A stretch of DNA of 64,000 bases from Tubiluchus corallicola (taxonomy: Eukaryota > Priapulida > Priapulimorpha > Priapulimorphida > Tubiluchidae). The stretch is from the NCBI GenBank assembly GCA_030141605.1, contig JAQGDQ010000007.1, positions 1,103,173 through 1,167,172 on the forward strand, read 5' to 3'. The translations under genes and the position numbers were made by a program. Within the stretch, counting starts at the first letter, position 1. Every line of letters starts with the position of its first letter. Shown in pieces: positions 11,701 to 20,582 of the stretch. The notes under the pieces were generated by a model. That model worked only from the letters and a program-made list of their open reading frames with translations, ran no database searches and had not been told where the DNA came from.

Positions 11701-13753
11701 CTCCCACTTATCGTGCATTTCGGGGTCGCTGCACATGCTTTGAAGGTAGCATCATTTGCGTGAAACCAGATCCAGACGACTACAACACAACAGTTGGTAA
11801 GTTGATGTCAATAACTTTCGTGTTTTTGTCATCACTAAAAATTAGTGGAGCTTGGCAGTTTCTTTCCGATTTTTTGTGGACTTATCCTGCTTGATAATGA
11901 ACACTTGAAAAATAAAACACAAACATGCAAAGTAGTCAGCAATATATAGAAAGCAACAAAAGCATGTGATGGTGGATAAATTATCTTCGCAACATGACTC
12001 TTGACTATTGAGGTCTAAATTTTGATGCGAATCTCAAAAAAATAAATAAATCAGAAAAAAGTACTGTAGTTATAGATAATACAAACTGCATTACTTACTT
12101 TTCCAGGTGTTTATCTGTTTGTTGGCTTTAGTAGTACAGAACTGCGCACTGTTGTGCCTGTGATAGGTGACGTAGACGAAAATAATTTTACTGCTTTACT
12201 CAGCGATTTGCTCAATCACAGTGATGAGGATTTTAATCAGGTAAATTAATTGCCATGTAACATTTTATACCGCATACATCCAGTATATTTGTCACGATGT
12301 ATTAGGTCTATTTAATTTAAATATTGCACATGGCACGTTAATCAACATCTAACCAACGAAAACATTAAATGTGACGTTAAGCATCATAAAGTAATATAAC
12401 TTTAACATGGCACAGCGTAATGTAACGTAACATGGCAGTGCTAATTCTTAAAAACTTAAATGAGTGTGTAAGATAATATAATGTAAATCATAATCCAAAT
12501 AATCTAGTGTCGCATAATGTAACGCACAGTGGGGCAATATTCTGAATATAGCTGAATGAAACGTAACATAATTCTGACGATTTGTAAGAATTAGAAGTAG
12601 ACATTGTGGGAAAATATAATAGGCTTCATTTCAAATTGTGTACTATCTTCCTTTGCAGGTGCCATGCGAGCTGCGGGTGTTTTACAAGTTTCACGATAAT
12701 TATATCTTCAGGGTTTCTTCCGAAAATGACAATTTAACTGACACACCAGAAGATATGAACAGGGTAATTAAGAAAAAAATCTAGTAACTGAGAATTAAAT
12801 TCAGTCGCTAAATTTCTACTTAACCAAAAGCTAGTGAAATTTCGCCATTACTTTAGGCTACCAATTATGCTGAACGCCTGTTGAGACAAGAATGTAGCTC
12901 ATTAACAAGATACACTGTAGATTTTTGAAGTAAAACTTTTTTATGAAATTTAAAACACAAAGTAGGTTTAAAAGACGCTTAATTTCATGTTTTTACTTTT
13001 TATTTTAAAAATTTTACATCAATACAACATAATTATGAAATTTATCTTGGACTGCTTATTTCGGCTACCCTAGCAGCTATCTCTTAGCCAGCTGAAACAG
13101 TCAAAATAAATTTCATAACTATGTTTCTTGCGTGATTGGAATTACATTGCTTCTTATTTTCAATTCTGCCAAATGTGAGTCTATTCAGCGCAAGTTAAAT
13201 GTAAAATTTACGATTTGTTAAAATACGTCACCATAGTATTGCTGAGCAATTAAATGTTTTGCGAAGGACTAACTAGGTCTCATAATATAATTTTAATTTC
13301 AAGATTATCAGTTAACAAAATGAGGCCACAATTACTAAGATTTTCAAAACCAATTAATCAAAAGAAAAATGTGGAAAAATTGGAAGTCAGTTTGGGTTTG
13401 TGCATTTTTCTGTAAGTAAAATCCAATCTAGCAACTAGAGATCCGAACTAAATCCTATATTGCTCAATATATGATTATAATGACTGTAGATTTATTTCCT
13501 CAGTTTCAACAAAACTGGTTGTTTTCAGGAATGCTTGGAACGATTATACGTGTTGGATAATATGATAAATACTCAAAATGTTCGTATAATGAAGCATCCA
13601 CTGCTATCTGTCATCAAACTCTCGGAAGTGCGGGTTAACTTGTCTCTTCTTGATGAGTCTGAGGGCCACCAGATCTCCTTTTCATTTCTTAACTTAATTT
13701 TTAACTTGTGTTTTGTTTGTTTAATAAAAATTATGTGCGAACGCGTGACGTAA
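1475..13753 (+). CDS. GDNF receptor alpha (GFRalpha/GFRL)-like protein, 3' part, 11 exons
   Basis: Exons: 1475-2230, 3153-3359, 4915-5251, 8258-8460, 10083-10267, 10547-10757, 11183-11374, 11692-11796, 12107-12240, 12659-12763, 13529-13753. Junction phases agree throughout, giving 885 residues; the 5' end is outside the window. The order is an acidic, Thr/Ala-rich N-terminal stretch, a Ser/Gly-rich linker, then two cysteine-rich GDNF/GAS1-type modules (starting CLEALEKCSNDTVC, and CLKIYSDC spliced to the YRKYCKV region with CTCEDVD). Two poly-Thr mucin-like linkers follow, then a third Cys-containing region (GRCTCFEGSIICVKP) and a C-terminal hydrophobic segment ending CLIKIMCERVT. By homology it is a cell-surface co-receptor of the RET-type signalling family. 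The hydrophobic tail could be a membrane helix or a GPI signal. The 3153-3359 exon is the least certain because its donor is weak. Confidence 0.72.
2303..2568. repeat. Inverted array of TCTG-rich / CAGA-rich short repeats (intron)
   Basis: The left arm (about 2303-2440) repeats GTCTG-like words; the right arm (about 2464-2568) repeats CAGAC-like words. The arms share longer inverted matches, for example GTTTGGCCTGTG on the left and CACAGGCCAAAC on the right. The structure would fold into a long imperfect hairpin inside intron 1 of the GFRalpha-like gene. Confidence 0.6.
2680..2845. repeat. TTACATAATG-type AT-rich minisatellite (intron)
   Basis: About eight imperfect copies of a TTACATAATG-like word occur in both orientations. 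A palindromic core with TTACATAGTAATAAATTTAC and its complement lies near 2732-2785. It is intronic. Confidence 0.6.
3525..3712. repeat. GAT/GAC trinucleotide microsatellite (intron)
   Basis: This is an imperfect (GAT)n tract with GAC and GTG interruptions. It gives spurious poly-Met and poly-Ser reading frames on both strands. It lies in the intron after the 3153-3359 exon. Confidence 0.85.
6188..7321 (-). CDS. IQCG: Dynein regulatory complex protein 9 (IQ motif protein G)-like, intronless
   Basis: A 377-residue intact, uninterrupted reading frame. The N-terminus (MMATGAEIRDVCTVLEVC...) and a long Glu/Lys-rich coiled coil (about residues 110-330) fit the DRC9/IQCG family. An IQ motif (IQAFWRGVMVRK, residues 337-348) is followed by a strongly basic tail. 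In other animals DRC9 is part of the nexin-dynein regulatory complex of motile cilia, and its IQ motif binds calmodulin. The start was chosen at the first Met of a tandem MM with no in-frame upstream Met. The gene lies wholly inside the 5252-8257 intron of the GFRalpha-like gene, on the opposite strand. An AATAAA hexamer overlaps the stop codon (6187-6192). The lack of introns suggests a retrocopy or intron loss. Confidence 0.82.
   Translation of the reverse strand: MMATGAEIRDVCTVLEVCIDQLHILGCILPRRAAKNSYELGGLSFDNVIQDQKRADLVFKRMGSNITTDGKSANTSPPVEDFEPSILLPKGSVHDHTQLESLLKVQVDRTFVEDALSLVLAELSESGTCKSLVNRLKEERDRRDHFKNTIAREEQCRMEIETLRNEIVSLKEETKRNLEEAADTIAKVKDSIQETKDRSAMESKYVTARSDNQEYQCKQECLKAQNKLKDQNDKIRRDMGDESRVSLEFEDYLRDNLQEVEKQLDYWMDKYDHDIDEMENNMEVIKQNQETTLKKYYDLSQEYERRLKLIDEDEAAKELAKKESEQQALLLKYTIKIQAFWRGVMVRKHLGPYKKKKRKGKSPAAKKDRKSKQKKRK
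8643..8738. repeat. (TG)n dinucleotide microsatellite
   Basis: A nearly pure TG run of about 55 bases is followed by TG/GCG-alternating sequence. It lies in the intron right after the second GDNF-receptor module exon. Alternating purine-pyrimidine sequence of this kind can adopt Z-DNA. Confidence 0.9.
12330..12600. repeat. Degenerate TAATGTAAC-type repeat (intron)
   Basis: Scattered copies of ATAATGTAAC / GTAACATGGC-like words fill most of the 12241-12658 intron. They are similar in feel to the TTACATAATG array at 2680-2845, but too diverged to call one family. Confidence 0.4.
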
Positions 13754-14122
13754 CGTACTAGGTATTATACTAATTAAATCATTTGCAGCAACAAGTTTAC
13801 GAACAGGTAGATGTCTCGTTTGTATAAATGTAATTCATGCTTGAGGCGGTTTTCAATTTCCAAAGCAAATTGGCTTTGCTTGACTTTTGCGCTATGTGTC
13901 ATAGGTGTTTCATAAAACGTTTGTGTCGGTTGAAGTACTTGATAAGTATAAATTTTCTAAATTGATCTTGTCATTAGTTTATAAGCCTATAGATGAGAAG
14001 AAAGTAATGTTTCGTACATATTAAGATTAAGTAATTGTATTTGTTTGTAATTTTATTGTAAATAATGTTGTACTATACGTTCGTTGTTACATACTCAACT
14101 TGTTTGTAAATTTATTAATAAA
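13754..14122 (+). other. Probable 3' UTR of GFRalpha-like gene with polyadenylation signal
   Basis: Sequence after the stop codon at 13751-13753 is AT-rich and without reading frames. The first clear AATAAA hexamer is at 14117-14122, about 365 bases past the stop. Confidence 0.45.
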
Positions 14123-14659
14123 ATTTAGAAGTCAGTTCGGTGCTAACAAAGGCAGATCAAAGTATTTGTCAAAGTTTGTTTATCTTTTAAGTTAATATTA
14201 TTATAATTTTGTACTTTAATTATGAATAATTTGTAAATATTATGCCTGAATGTCATATTGTGAACAAAGGACGCATTAATTTTGTACATCAAGTTATAAT
14301 TTTTAGTGTACAGTTGAAAGAATTTAGTATATTTGCTTCGTATAGTTCATGGATGCAATTACATCATTAAATTATCGTTATTTTTTGACTGCTGCGTAGA
14401 ATTTCTTCACGAAGGAAAAATTATATTTTATCTGTTCTGTCTTTTGGGTTTAACTTATATGATTTTTTATAATTAACTAAAACATTAGTATTTACAGTAT
14501 TTACTATGACTATCATTGTTATTATAATTGTAATAAAAGAAAAGTAAAAAACGTTGGCTTTAAAATAAATATTAGATAAACATTAGATACGTAATAGCAC
14601 TAGCACCACTAAATTGCCTGTATTGCATTATTGCATTGTAAATTTATTTAAGGTTCGGC

Positions 14660-14742
14660 TTACAATGATTATGATGATGATGATGATAATGATGATGACG
14701 ACGACGACGACGATGATGATGGTGGTGGTGGTGATGGTGATG

Positions 14743-14807
<65 letters not shown>

Positions 14808-14812
14808 AGACT
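14660..14812. repeat. (GAT)n microsatellite
   Basis: A long (GAT)n tract with GAC and GGT interruptions. It accounts for poly-His, poly-Ile and poly-Met frames on both strands, none of which is a gene. The rest of 14123-16143 shows no gene. Confidence 0.92.
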
Positions 14813-15404
14813 GTGATGCCAACGATGATGACAAAGCATACCTTCACTCGAAACCAGTAATCAGTAAGCAGCTAAAAGACAAGTCCTTTGATTACTGCAT
14901 AAACAAAACAGATTACAAGAACTTGAGTTATTAAGGGGCGCTACAAGATAAGGTACATAAAGATAAGATTATCTTTTTTTCGGGCAAAAATCCATATCAG
15001 AACAGACGTACAATATAAACCACAATACGTATGTATAATACATACATATACGCATCATACATGCATAAAATGCTACCACAATAAAATGATTTACAGAATA
15101 AAAAATGGCAAAATACAAAAAGTGCCTGTATATAGCTTATATGTCCAGTAGTGATCCATTTTAATTAAGAAAATACAAGCACTGTTAAAATTTAAAACAA
15201 CTAAGTTTAGCATTAATAAGTTGCACACTTAAATCATAAAAATACGTATTAAAAAGTTTGGGTGACAGCATACAGTAACTACAAAGATTCAGAAATAATA
15301 TCCGCCCATCTTACACGCATGTGATGAGTATCATATGTTGTGTATCAGTAGAATAACAAACGTAATAGTAGTATTTTTATTGACATTAAGATCAACAAGA
15401 TTAC

Positions 15405-15475
15405 ATGTACATTTACAATACGTGTAACGTGCAATGCGTGTAATGATACGTGTAACGCGCAATATTACAAACGAA
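15405..15475. repeat. Short ACGTGTAACG-like tandem repeat
   Basis: Four or five imperfect copies of an (A)CGTGTAACGYGCAAT-like word lie in an otherwise featureless intergenic stretch. Confidence 0.45.
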
Positions 15476-16318
15476 ACAAATATTAGTTTACAAATATTGC
15501 TAAAGTAGAGTGCAAAATACACAGCAATGGCAGTAAATTTTTTTAACATAACATCGAAAAAGGTATTAATAACCAGATAACAATTTAGTGAAAATTTTTA
15601 GCTAACTTATCTGTTACAGAAACACACTTACAGAAACAAATTAAGAATATCGCTTAAAAATTTTCCGCAAGTTGAAGGGTTGAACGAAACTCCAAAACAT
15701 TACATAAATTTAGATTGTATTTTTCTCTCACCGCTTTTGTTAATTCACAAATAGTAACGATGCAACGATATGGAAAACGCATCCGCATTCGCGTGCTACA
15801 TAAAGTCGATTAACTAGCATGCAGATGCGGATGCGTCTTCCACATGCGGAATAGGTAAAATCGGTTTATATTGTTTTCAATGCACACGTTTATGCAGCCT
15901 ACGTAAGCGTTATTCCTTTTCTGCAGCCATTTCCCGTTCTTTTAAGCATATAGATGCACATGTCCGTGTCGTGTTTTTTTTGTAACTGAATAGGCATCTA
16001 TAGTAGCAAGTTTACCATAGTAACGGCACAACAGAAGGGATTCCAAGAGTTTGCTTGAGATACTTGACAGGGTGGCAGTTGTTCACATCTGTTAGCTTGC
16101 CGTTTTTGTCTTTTACGAGTGGCACAAGAATGCTGTCAGTGAGCAAGGCTGGTAGTACGGTACGGTACGAAAAAAATACCATATTTCGTACCTTTAAAAA
16201 CACCGTAGATTAGGGGGGCAGTGGTGTCGGGGAGATTGTATAGGATGGAAAAATCCCACCCTCCGACACTTTGCTGAGGCCTTCGACAGGCCCATTGCAA
16301 TTATTCACTGCTATACGT

Positions 16319-17365
16319 CTATTGGTCGTACTCGGCAAGCCTTCCAGCTTGCTTCAGATACGCCGCTAGTTTTTTCAGGTTTAAGTTCTCTACAACTGCT
16401 CTAAGTGTTGTATTTTTATTTCCCAGACATTTGATACGAGCACCCTGGTAGGCGGTGCATCGTCCCACGTGATGGTCCGGTGTTTCGTCTTCCTGACCAC
16501 ATTTCGGGCAAATCGCGGATTGTGCTCGACAAGTGGTTTTTTTATGTTTTTGGAGATTACAGTGTCCGGTTAGGACCTGTATAACCATGTCGAGTTGAGT
16601 TCTACTGAGATTCAGGAGCCTATTGCAGACTCGGGCCGAGGCCCAGCCCACATGTTCCTTCGTTCTCTTGCAGTCCTCACGATTATTCCACGACGTTTCC
16701 CATCGTTTTAGACTCCATCCCTTAATCGCGTAGACACAGCTAGCGTAAGGGACGGGCAGATAGGGTTCTGGTCCCTCCGGAGAGAGCTCAGATCCCTTTT
16801 TAGCAAGTTTGTCCGCCTCTTAGTTACCATGTACTCCTTCGTGTCCAGGAATCCATGTAACCAAGACTCGGTTTCTTTTTCCAAGTATGTTCAAGTTTTC
16901 AACACAACGTAAAACCGAGATAGATTTTACTGTATTGTTTTCAGTAGCTTTAATAGCCGCCTGGCTGTCTGACAGGATGACTATTGATTGATTCTGGAGT
17001 CCTTCCGAAGACATTATCTCCGCCGCTTGTGAGATGGCGAAAACTTCTGCCTGGAAAACAGTACTCAATTTCCCAAGATAGAAGAACTCCTCCAATACTC
17101 TGGACTCAGTCGGATACTCGATACGTATACCTGCACCGATCCTTCCGCCCAGTTTGGAACCATCGGTATAACACCTGACACAGTTCCTATCCATTTCGCC
17201 TTCCGATTTGATAGCGATTTCTCTTTCCTGAATCTGGCATTCGAAATTTTTTTCGAACACGCGTGTTCTTTTTCTTAAATCACCCGGCATATGCAACAGT
17301 TGGAGGTCGCGCCTATAGCTATTGCACACATCGATATGACTTTTAGACTTACCAAAAGTTCCCAC
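16319..17365 (-). pseudogene. LINE ORF2, RNase H and C-terminal zinc knuckle, one nonsense codon
   Basis: This continues ORF2 after the lost reverse transcriptase. The RNase H residues are recognisable: YTDGSK (Asp), FQAEVFAIS (Glu), LSDSQAAI (Asp) and the WIPGHEGVHGN His segment. A TAA stop at 16820-16822 interrupts the frame just before the conserved EADKLA segment. The same frame then stays open to 16319 and includes a zinc knuckle (CPKCGQEDETPDHHVGRC). Apart from that stop and the upstream deletion, the sequence is well preserved. Confidence 0.82.
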
Positions 17366-18665
17366 GGTCTTCGCTGTCCGTTAATTTACCGTCTTCTTTA
17401 TACACACAGCTTAACTGCGCTGCTTTATTTCGGCGGAGGACCTTTACCAACCTAGCAGTTGGTGCCTGATCTTCCATCTTTTCCGTGAAACTCCGCCAGG
17501 ATTGGCGTTTCGCCTTCCGGACGGCGTTTTTGAATATAGACTGGGTTAGCTTTCTTGTTTCCCAGTCTCGTTGATTTTTAGTCTTAGTGGCTCTCCTGCA
17601 AGCCCTGCGCGCCTCCTTGCGGAGACGGCTTAGCTCCGGATTCCACCATTTGTTCCCATCCTTCTTCCTCTGCCTACGTAATGGGCAAGCAGTTTCATAA
17701 GAATGAATAACAGCAGCCTGAACTTCATCAGCCAAATCCTCAATATCCTCATTGGAGGACACCTTGTATTCCCGGTTCAGTTCTGGAAGTTTATGCTCAA
17801 GTTCTTCCGCATACTTTTCCCAGCAAGTACGGCGGATGTTCCTGATGAGTGGGTTTTCTTTTGAAATACTGCTTTTCACTAGGAATCTTATATACATGTG
17901 GTCCGACAGCGATGGCACGTCACTGACATACCAATCGCATACTATGTCCCCTGCATGCAGATTCCTCAGTGTCAGGTCTAGCACCTCTTCTCTTGCTTTT
18001 GTTCGGAACGTTGGTTTACGGCCAACATTACAGAACTCAAGATTAGCGCTTGCACAATACTCCAAGAGTTCCTCACCCCTGTCGTTGACATCGGTGGAAC
18101 CCCATAACGTATGATGCGCATTAGCATCAGTCCCCACAATAATTGGAGTTTTATCGCCGTCCCCGAATGATATCAGTTCCCTGAGTAACATAGGGGGAGC
18201 CGGTTGATCATGCACCATGTATGCCGAGGCGAAAATGAACTCATCTCCATCCCGGCACACATTTTTTGCTTTAACCACCACAATGTCTGTATTCGAGAAC
18301 ACTGGAAGTAAAAAGCATTTTAGGTTAGGAGTGGCATAAATGCACGCCCGAGGCCTTTCTCCATTCCGGTTTCCCTGGAACAGATCCCATCCTCGGAGTT
18401 TACCCCTAACTTCCCCACCGTGCGTCCAGGGTTCCTGTACAAAGACTAACCCGGTACGTATGTGTTTTACAACATCCTGCAAGTTGTAACTCGCAGCTTT
18501 GCTTTTGTGAAGATTGATTTGCCAGCACTCAATACCAGAGACACTTTGTGCTGGCTTCTCACCTATTTTATCCAAATTGTCCCCGGAAATAACATTCAAT
18601 CTACCGTGGGTATTTCCACCGAAGACTGTCTGCGGCCGGGATTTTACTTTAGCCCCTGTTCCCAT
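17349..18665 (-). pseudogene. LINE ORF2, endonuclease domain, truncated by RT deletion
   Basis: A 438-residue frame with an exonuclease-endonuclease-phosphatase fold signature: WQINLHKSK (Asn), VQEPW (Glu), GTDANAHHTLWG (Asp, Asn) and a terminal SDHMYI (Asp-His). This is the enzyme that nicks target DNA for target-primed reverse transcription. A basic linker follows (RRACRRATKTKNQRDWE). The frame then runs into DGKLTDSEDRGNFW and stops where the reverse transcriptase should begin. The deletion junction is near 17349-17375 and shifts the frame relative to the RNase H part. Confidence 0.85.
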
Positions 18666-18677
18666 ACTTTTCTGTAT

Positions 18678-19028
18678 TTACGTTTCCATACTGGACTCGG
18701 GTGCCTTCATCTGCGATTGCTCGACAGACGGCAGCTCCTTTGTTCCAGTGGCAACGTCGGGGGTTTTTCCACCCTCGGTACTCACTTCTGGACCCTTATC
18801 CACCGTTTGAACAGGTGTTTCCGGTTCCTTGGCTTTCCCTTGGTTTTTCTTTTTGGACTGGAACGTGACTCGTTTGCATCCGGCGTACGGAGCAAACTCC
18901 AGTCGTTCCAGACCTGACAGGGACGGTTCCCAGACCGCTACTACGTGTAGCATTCCGCCGACCCCTTTTGACCCACCGCGGACCTCCATGTGCTTCCGTT
19001 GGAGTTCCGAATTACATCGGTCCACCAA
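18678..19028 (-). pseudogene. LINE ORF1 C-terminal fragment
   Basis: A 116-residue frame rich in Lys, Pro, Thr and Glu, ending 12 bases upstream of the ORF2 start. It begins only a few bases inside the element's 5' junction at 19036, so the element is 5'-truncated and the Met at its start is probably internal. No zinc knuckle is seen in the retained part. It is assigned as ORF1 by position only. Confidence 0.6.
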
Positions 19029-19054
19029 CGTCAGCTAAAAACACCGTAACACCA

Positions 19055-19715
19055 TAAAAGAAATGGATCTCATACTAAATAAAGATAAAACAGAAGAGTA
19101 TCACATAAAAAGGAATGGAGATGATGCTTGGAGGAAATGTATATACTTAGGCAGTCTTCTAGCAACAAATAAAAAACCCTAGCACTAGCTGCATATTCCA
19201 AATTAACAAAAAAAATTGAAAGTAAGAGGATCAGTTTAGATACAAATTTAAGAATCTTTGCTGCACTTGTGGAAACTGTGTTTATCTATAACTCACAACA
19301 CGAATCAGAAATTAATGCATTTCAAAGAAGAAACTACAGAAACATTCTAGGAATAAAATGGCCAGACAAAATATCAAATCAGGATCTGTACAATAAAGTC
19401 AAGGCAGAGGAATGGACAATTAAAGTAAAAAGGAGAAGATTAAGATGGATATGACTTGTTATACGACTACCAGATGACAGTCCATTAAAGTTATCTTTCA
19501 AAGAAGCACTGCAGAAAGAAAAGAAACCCGCAAGGAGGACAGCTGCTGACTTATATCAATTTCATCCAAAAAGATCTTATCAGCACCCCATTAGATATCA
19601 ATCAAAATACAGAGACATGGAAGGTTGCAGGTGACAGGGTAGTATGGAGTAAAGTGAGCGGGAGGGTCATGTCAAACGACGTGTGACTCCAGAGATGATG
19701 ATGATGTATCACAAT
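19055..19715 (+). mobile_element. RTE-like LINE, 3'-terminal fragment, decayed
   Basis: Broken frames on the plus strand match the end of RTE-type reverse transcriptases. They begin with NKDKTEEYHIKR...WRKCIYLGSLLAT, then after a frameshift give AFQRRNYRNILGIKWPDKIS, a KVKRRRLRWI segment (a TGA replaces the usual Gly that follows) and IRLPDDSPLK. It ends in TGATGATGATG, a simple-repeat tail common for RTE elements. It carries several stops and frameshifts and lies between the nested I-like LINE and the hAT right end. Confidence 0.75.
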
Positions 19716-20582
19716 TCTGTGCCATACTTACAAAATTGAATCGTACCGTACTAGTACGATAAAATATCATACCGTAATTCCCATCAAATTTCGTACCAAG
19801 TGCGTGTAGGATCCACTATAAAAAGATAAAGAATGACATAAAAGTTAATTGTGTAAACTATATGTTTTTCAATTATTGTTATGAAATTATGCGCACTATA
19901 AAAACAGAATTGCTGTTTGAACTTCCATACTATTTACATGTATTTTAAGTACAAAACTTGCACAAAATCATCCATGGAGTTATAAAATTATTTTGAATTA
20001 CTTTTTCTTAATAAATAATTTTGTGTAACGGGCGAGTTACGTTCATTTACTAGTTTTTAACGACTGCCTTTCATTAATTGCTCACTAGTGGCAAATTTTT
20101 AATGATAATCAACATTTAGTGTCTTGCCTAAAACATTTGTAACTATACCATGCAGGCTGCACAATTTAACGTACGTAACGTCGGTATGACTTTAATTTCT
20201 TTTCTTGGCTCTAGGTACACAGCCGTAGATCAGCGGTGTTACATTAACATGGTCAAATTTGGTAAGTAACATACCCAGTTTCTATAAGTACAATAATAAA
20301 GGTAAGGTAATTTACGGGAAAAAACAACTTGCTGCTTTTTCATCCAAAGCGAACCAATCTAGCCGTTTTGTTTGCGTCTGTTCTGTGTCAAGGTGCGTTA
20401 ACCAGGAGAGAACAAGTCCGCACCAAAGAGGCGAAACAAGTCGTCACAAACGTTATAAGAAACTGAGAAAAATGCTACGGAAAAGCTACGATAAAGGTTC
20501 GGAAAAATACCATAATTTCGTACCGTACTTTTAAGAATTTTTTTGTACCGTACCGTACCGTACTGCCAGCCTTGTCAGTGAA

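Larger units (their letters stand above)
16208..19036 (-). mobile_element. I-like LINE (EN and RNase H present, RT deleted), inserted in the hAT-like element
   Basis: A non-LTR retrotransposon on the minus strand. It is bounded by a perfect 12-bp direct repeat AAAAACACCGTA at 16196-16207 and 19037-19048, its target-site duplication. From 5' to 3' it has the tail of ORF1, an ORF2 with an apurinic-type endonuclease, an RNase H domain and a C-terminal CCHC zinc knuckle. The reverse transcriptase between endonuclease and RNase H is missing. The 3' end is TAATC rather than poly(A). An RNase H domain plus a TAA-type end suggest the I superfamily. The GC content and reading frames are clearly unlike the surrounding AT-rich DNA, so it is fairly young but non-functional. 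Confidence 0.88.
16144..20574. mobile_element. hAT-like non-autonomous DNA transposon, host of nested insertions
   Basis: Terminal inverted repeats begin CAAGGCTGGTAGTACGGTAC at 16144 and, on the other strand, CAAGGCTGGCAGTACGGTAC ending at 20574. Similarity continues inward through GGTACGAAA...ATACC. The flanking octamers TCAGTGAG (16136-16143) and TCAGTGAA (20575-20582) match at 7 of 8 bases, as expected for an 8-bp target-site duplication. An 8-bp duplication and CA-starting ends fit the hAT superfamily. No transposase frame is visible. The subterminal regions are rich in the palindromic word GGTACGGTACC and its variants. A LINE (16208-19036) and an RTE-like remnant (19055-19715) occupy most of the interior. 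Confidence 0.75.

Noticed and set aside
14628-14934. Poly-His, poly-Ile and poly-Met reading frames on both strands
   Set aside because: They are translations of a (GAT)n microsatellite with no splice sites or flanking coding sequence.
20259-20534. Lys/Arg/Ser-rich 91-residue frame near the hAT right end
   Set aside because: It overlaps the terminal repeat and has no hAT transposase motif such as the dimerisation region.
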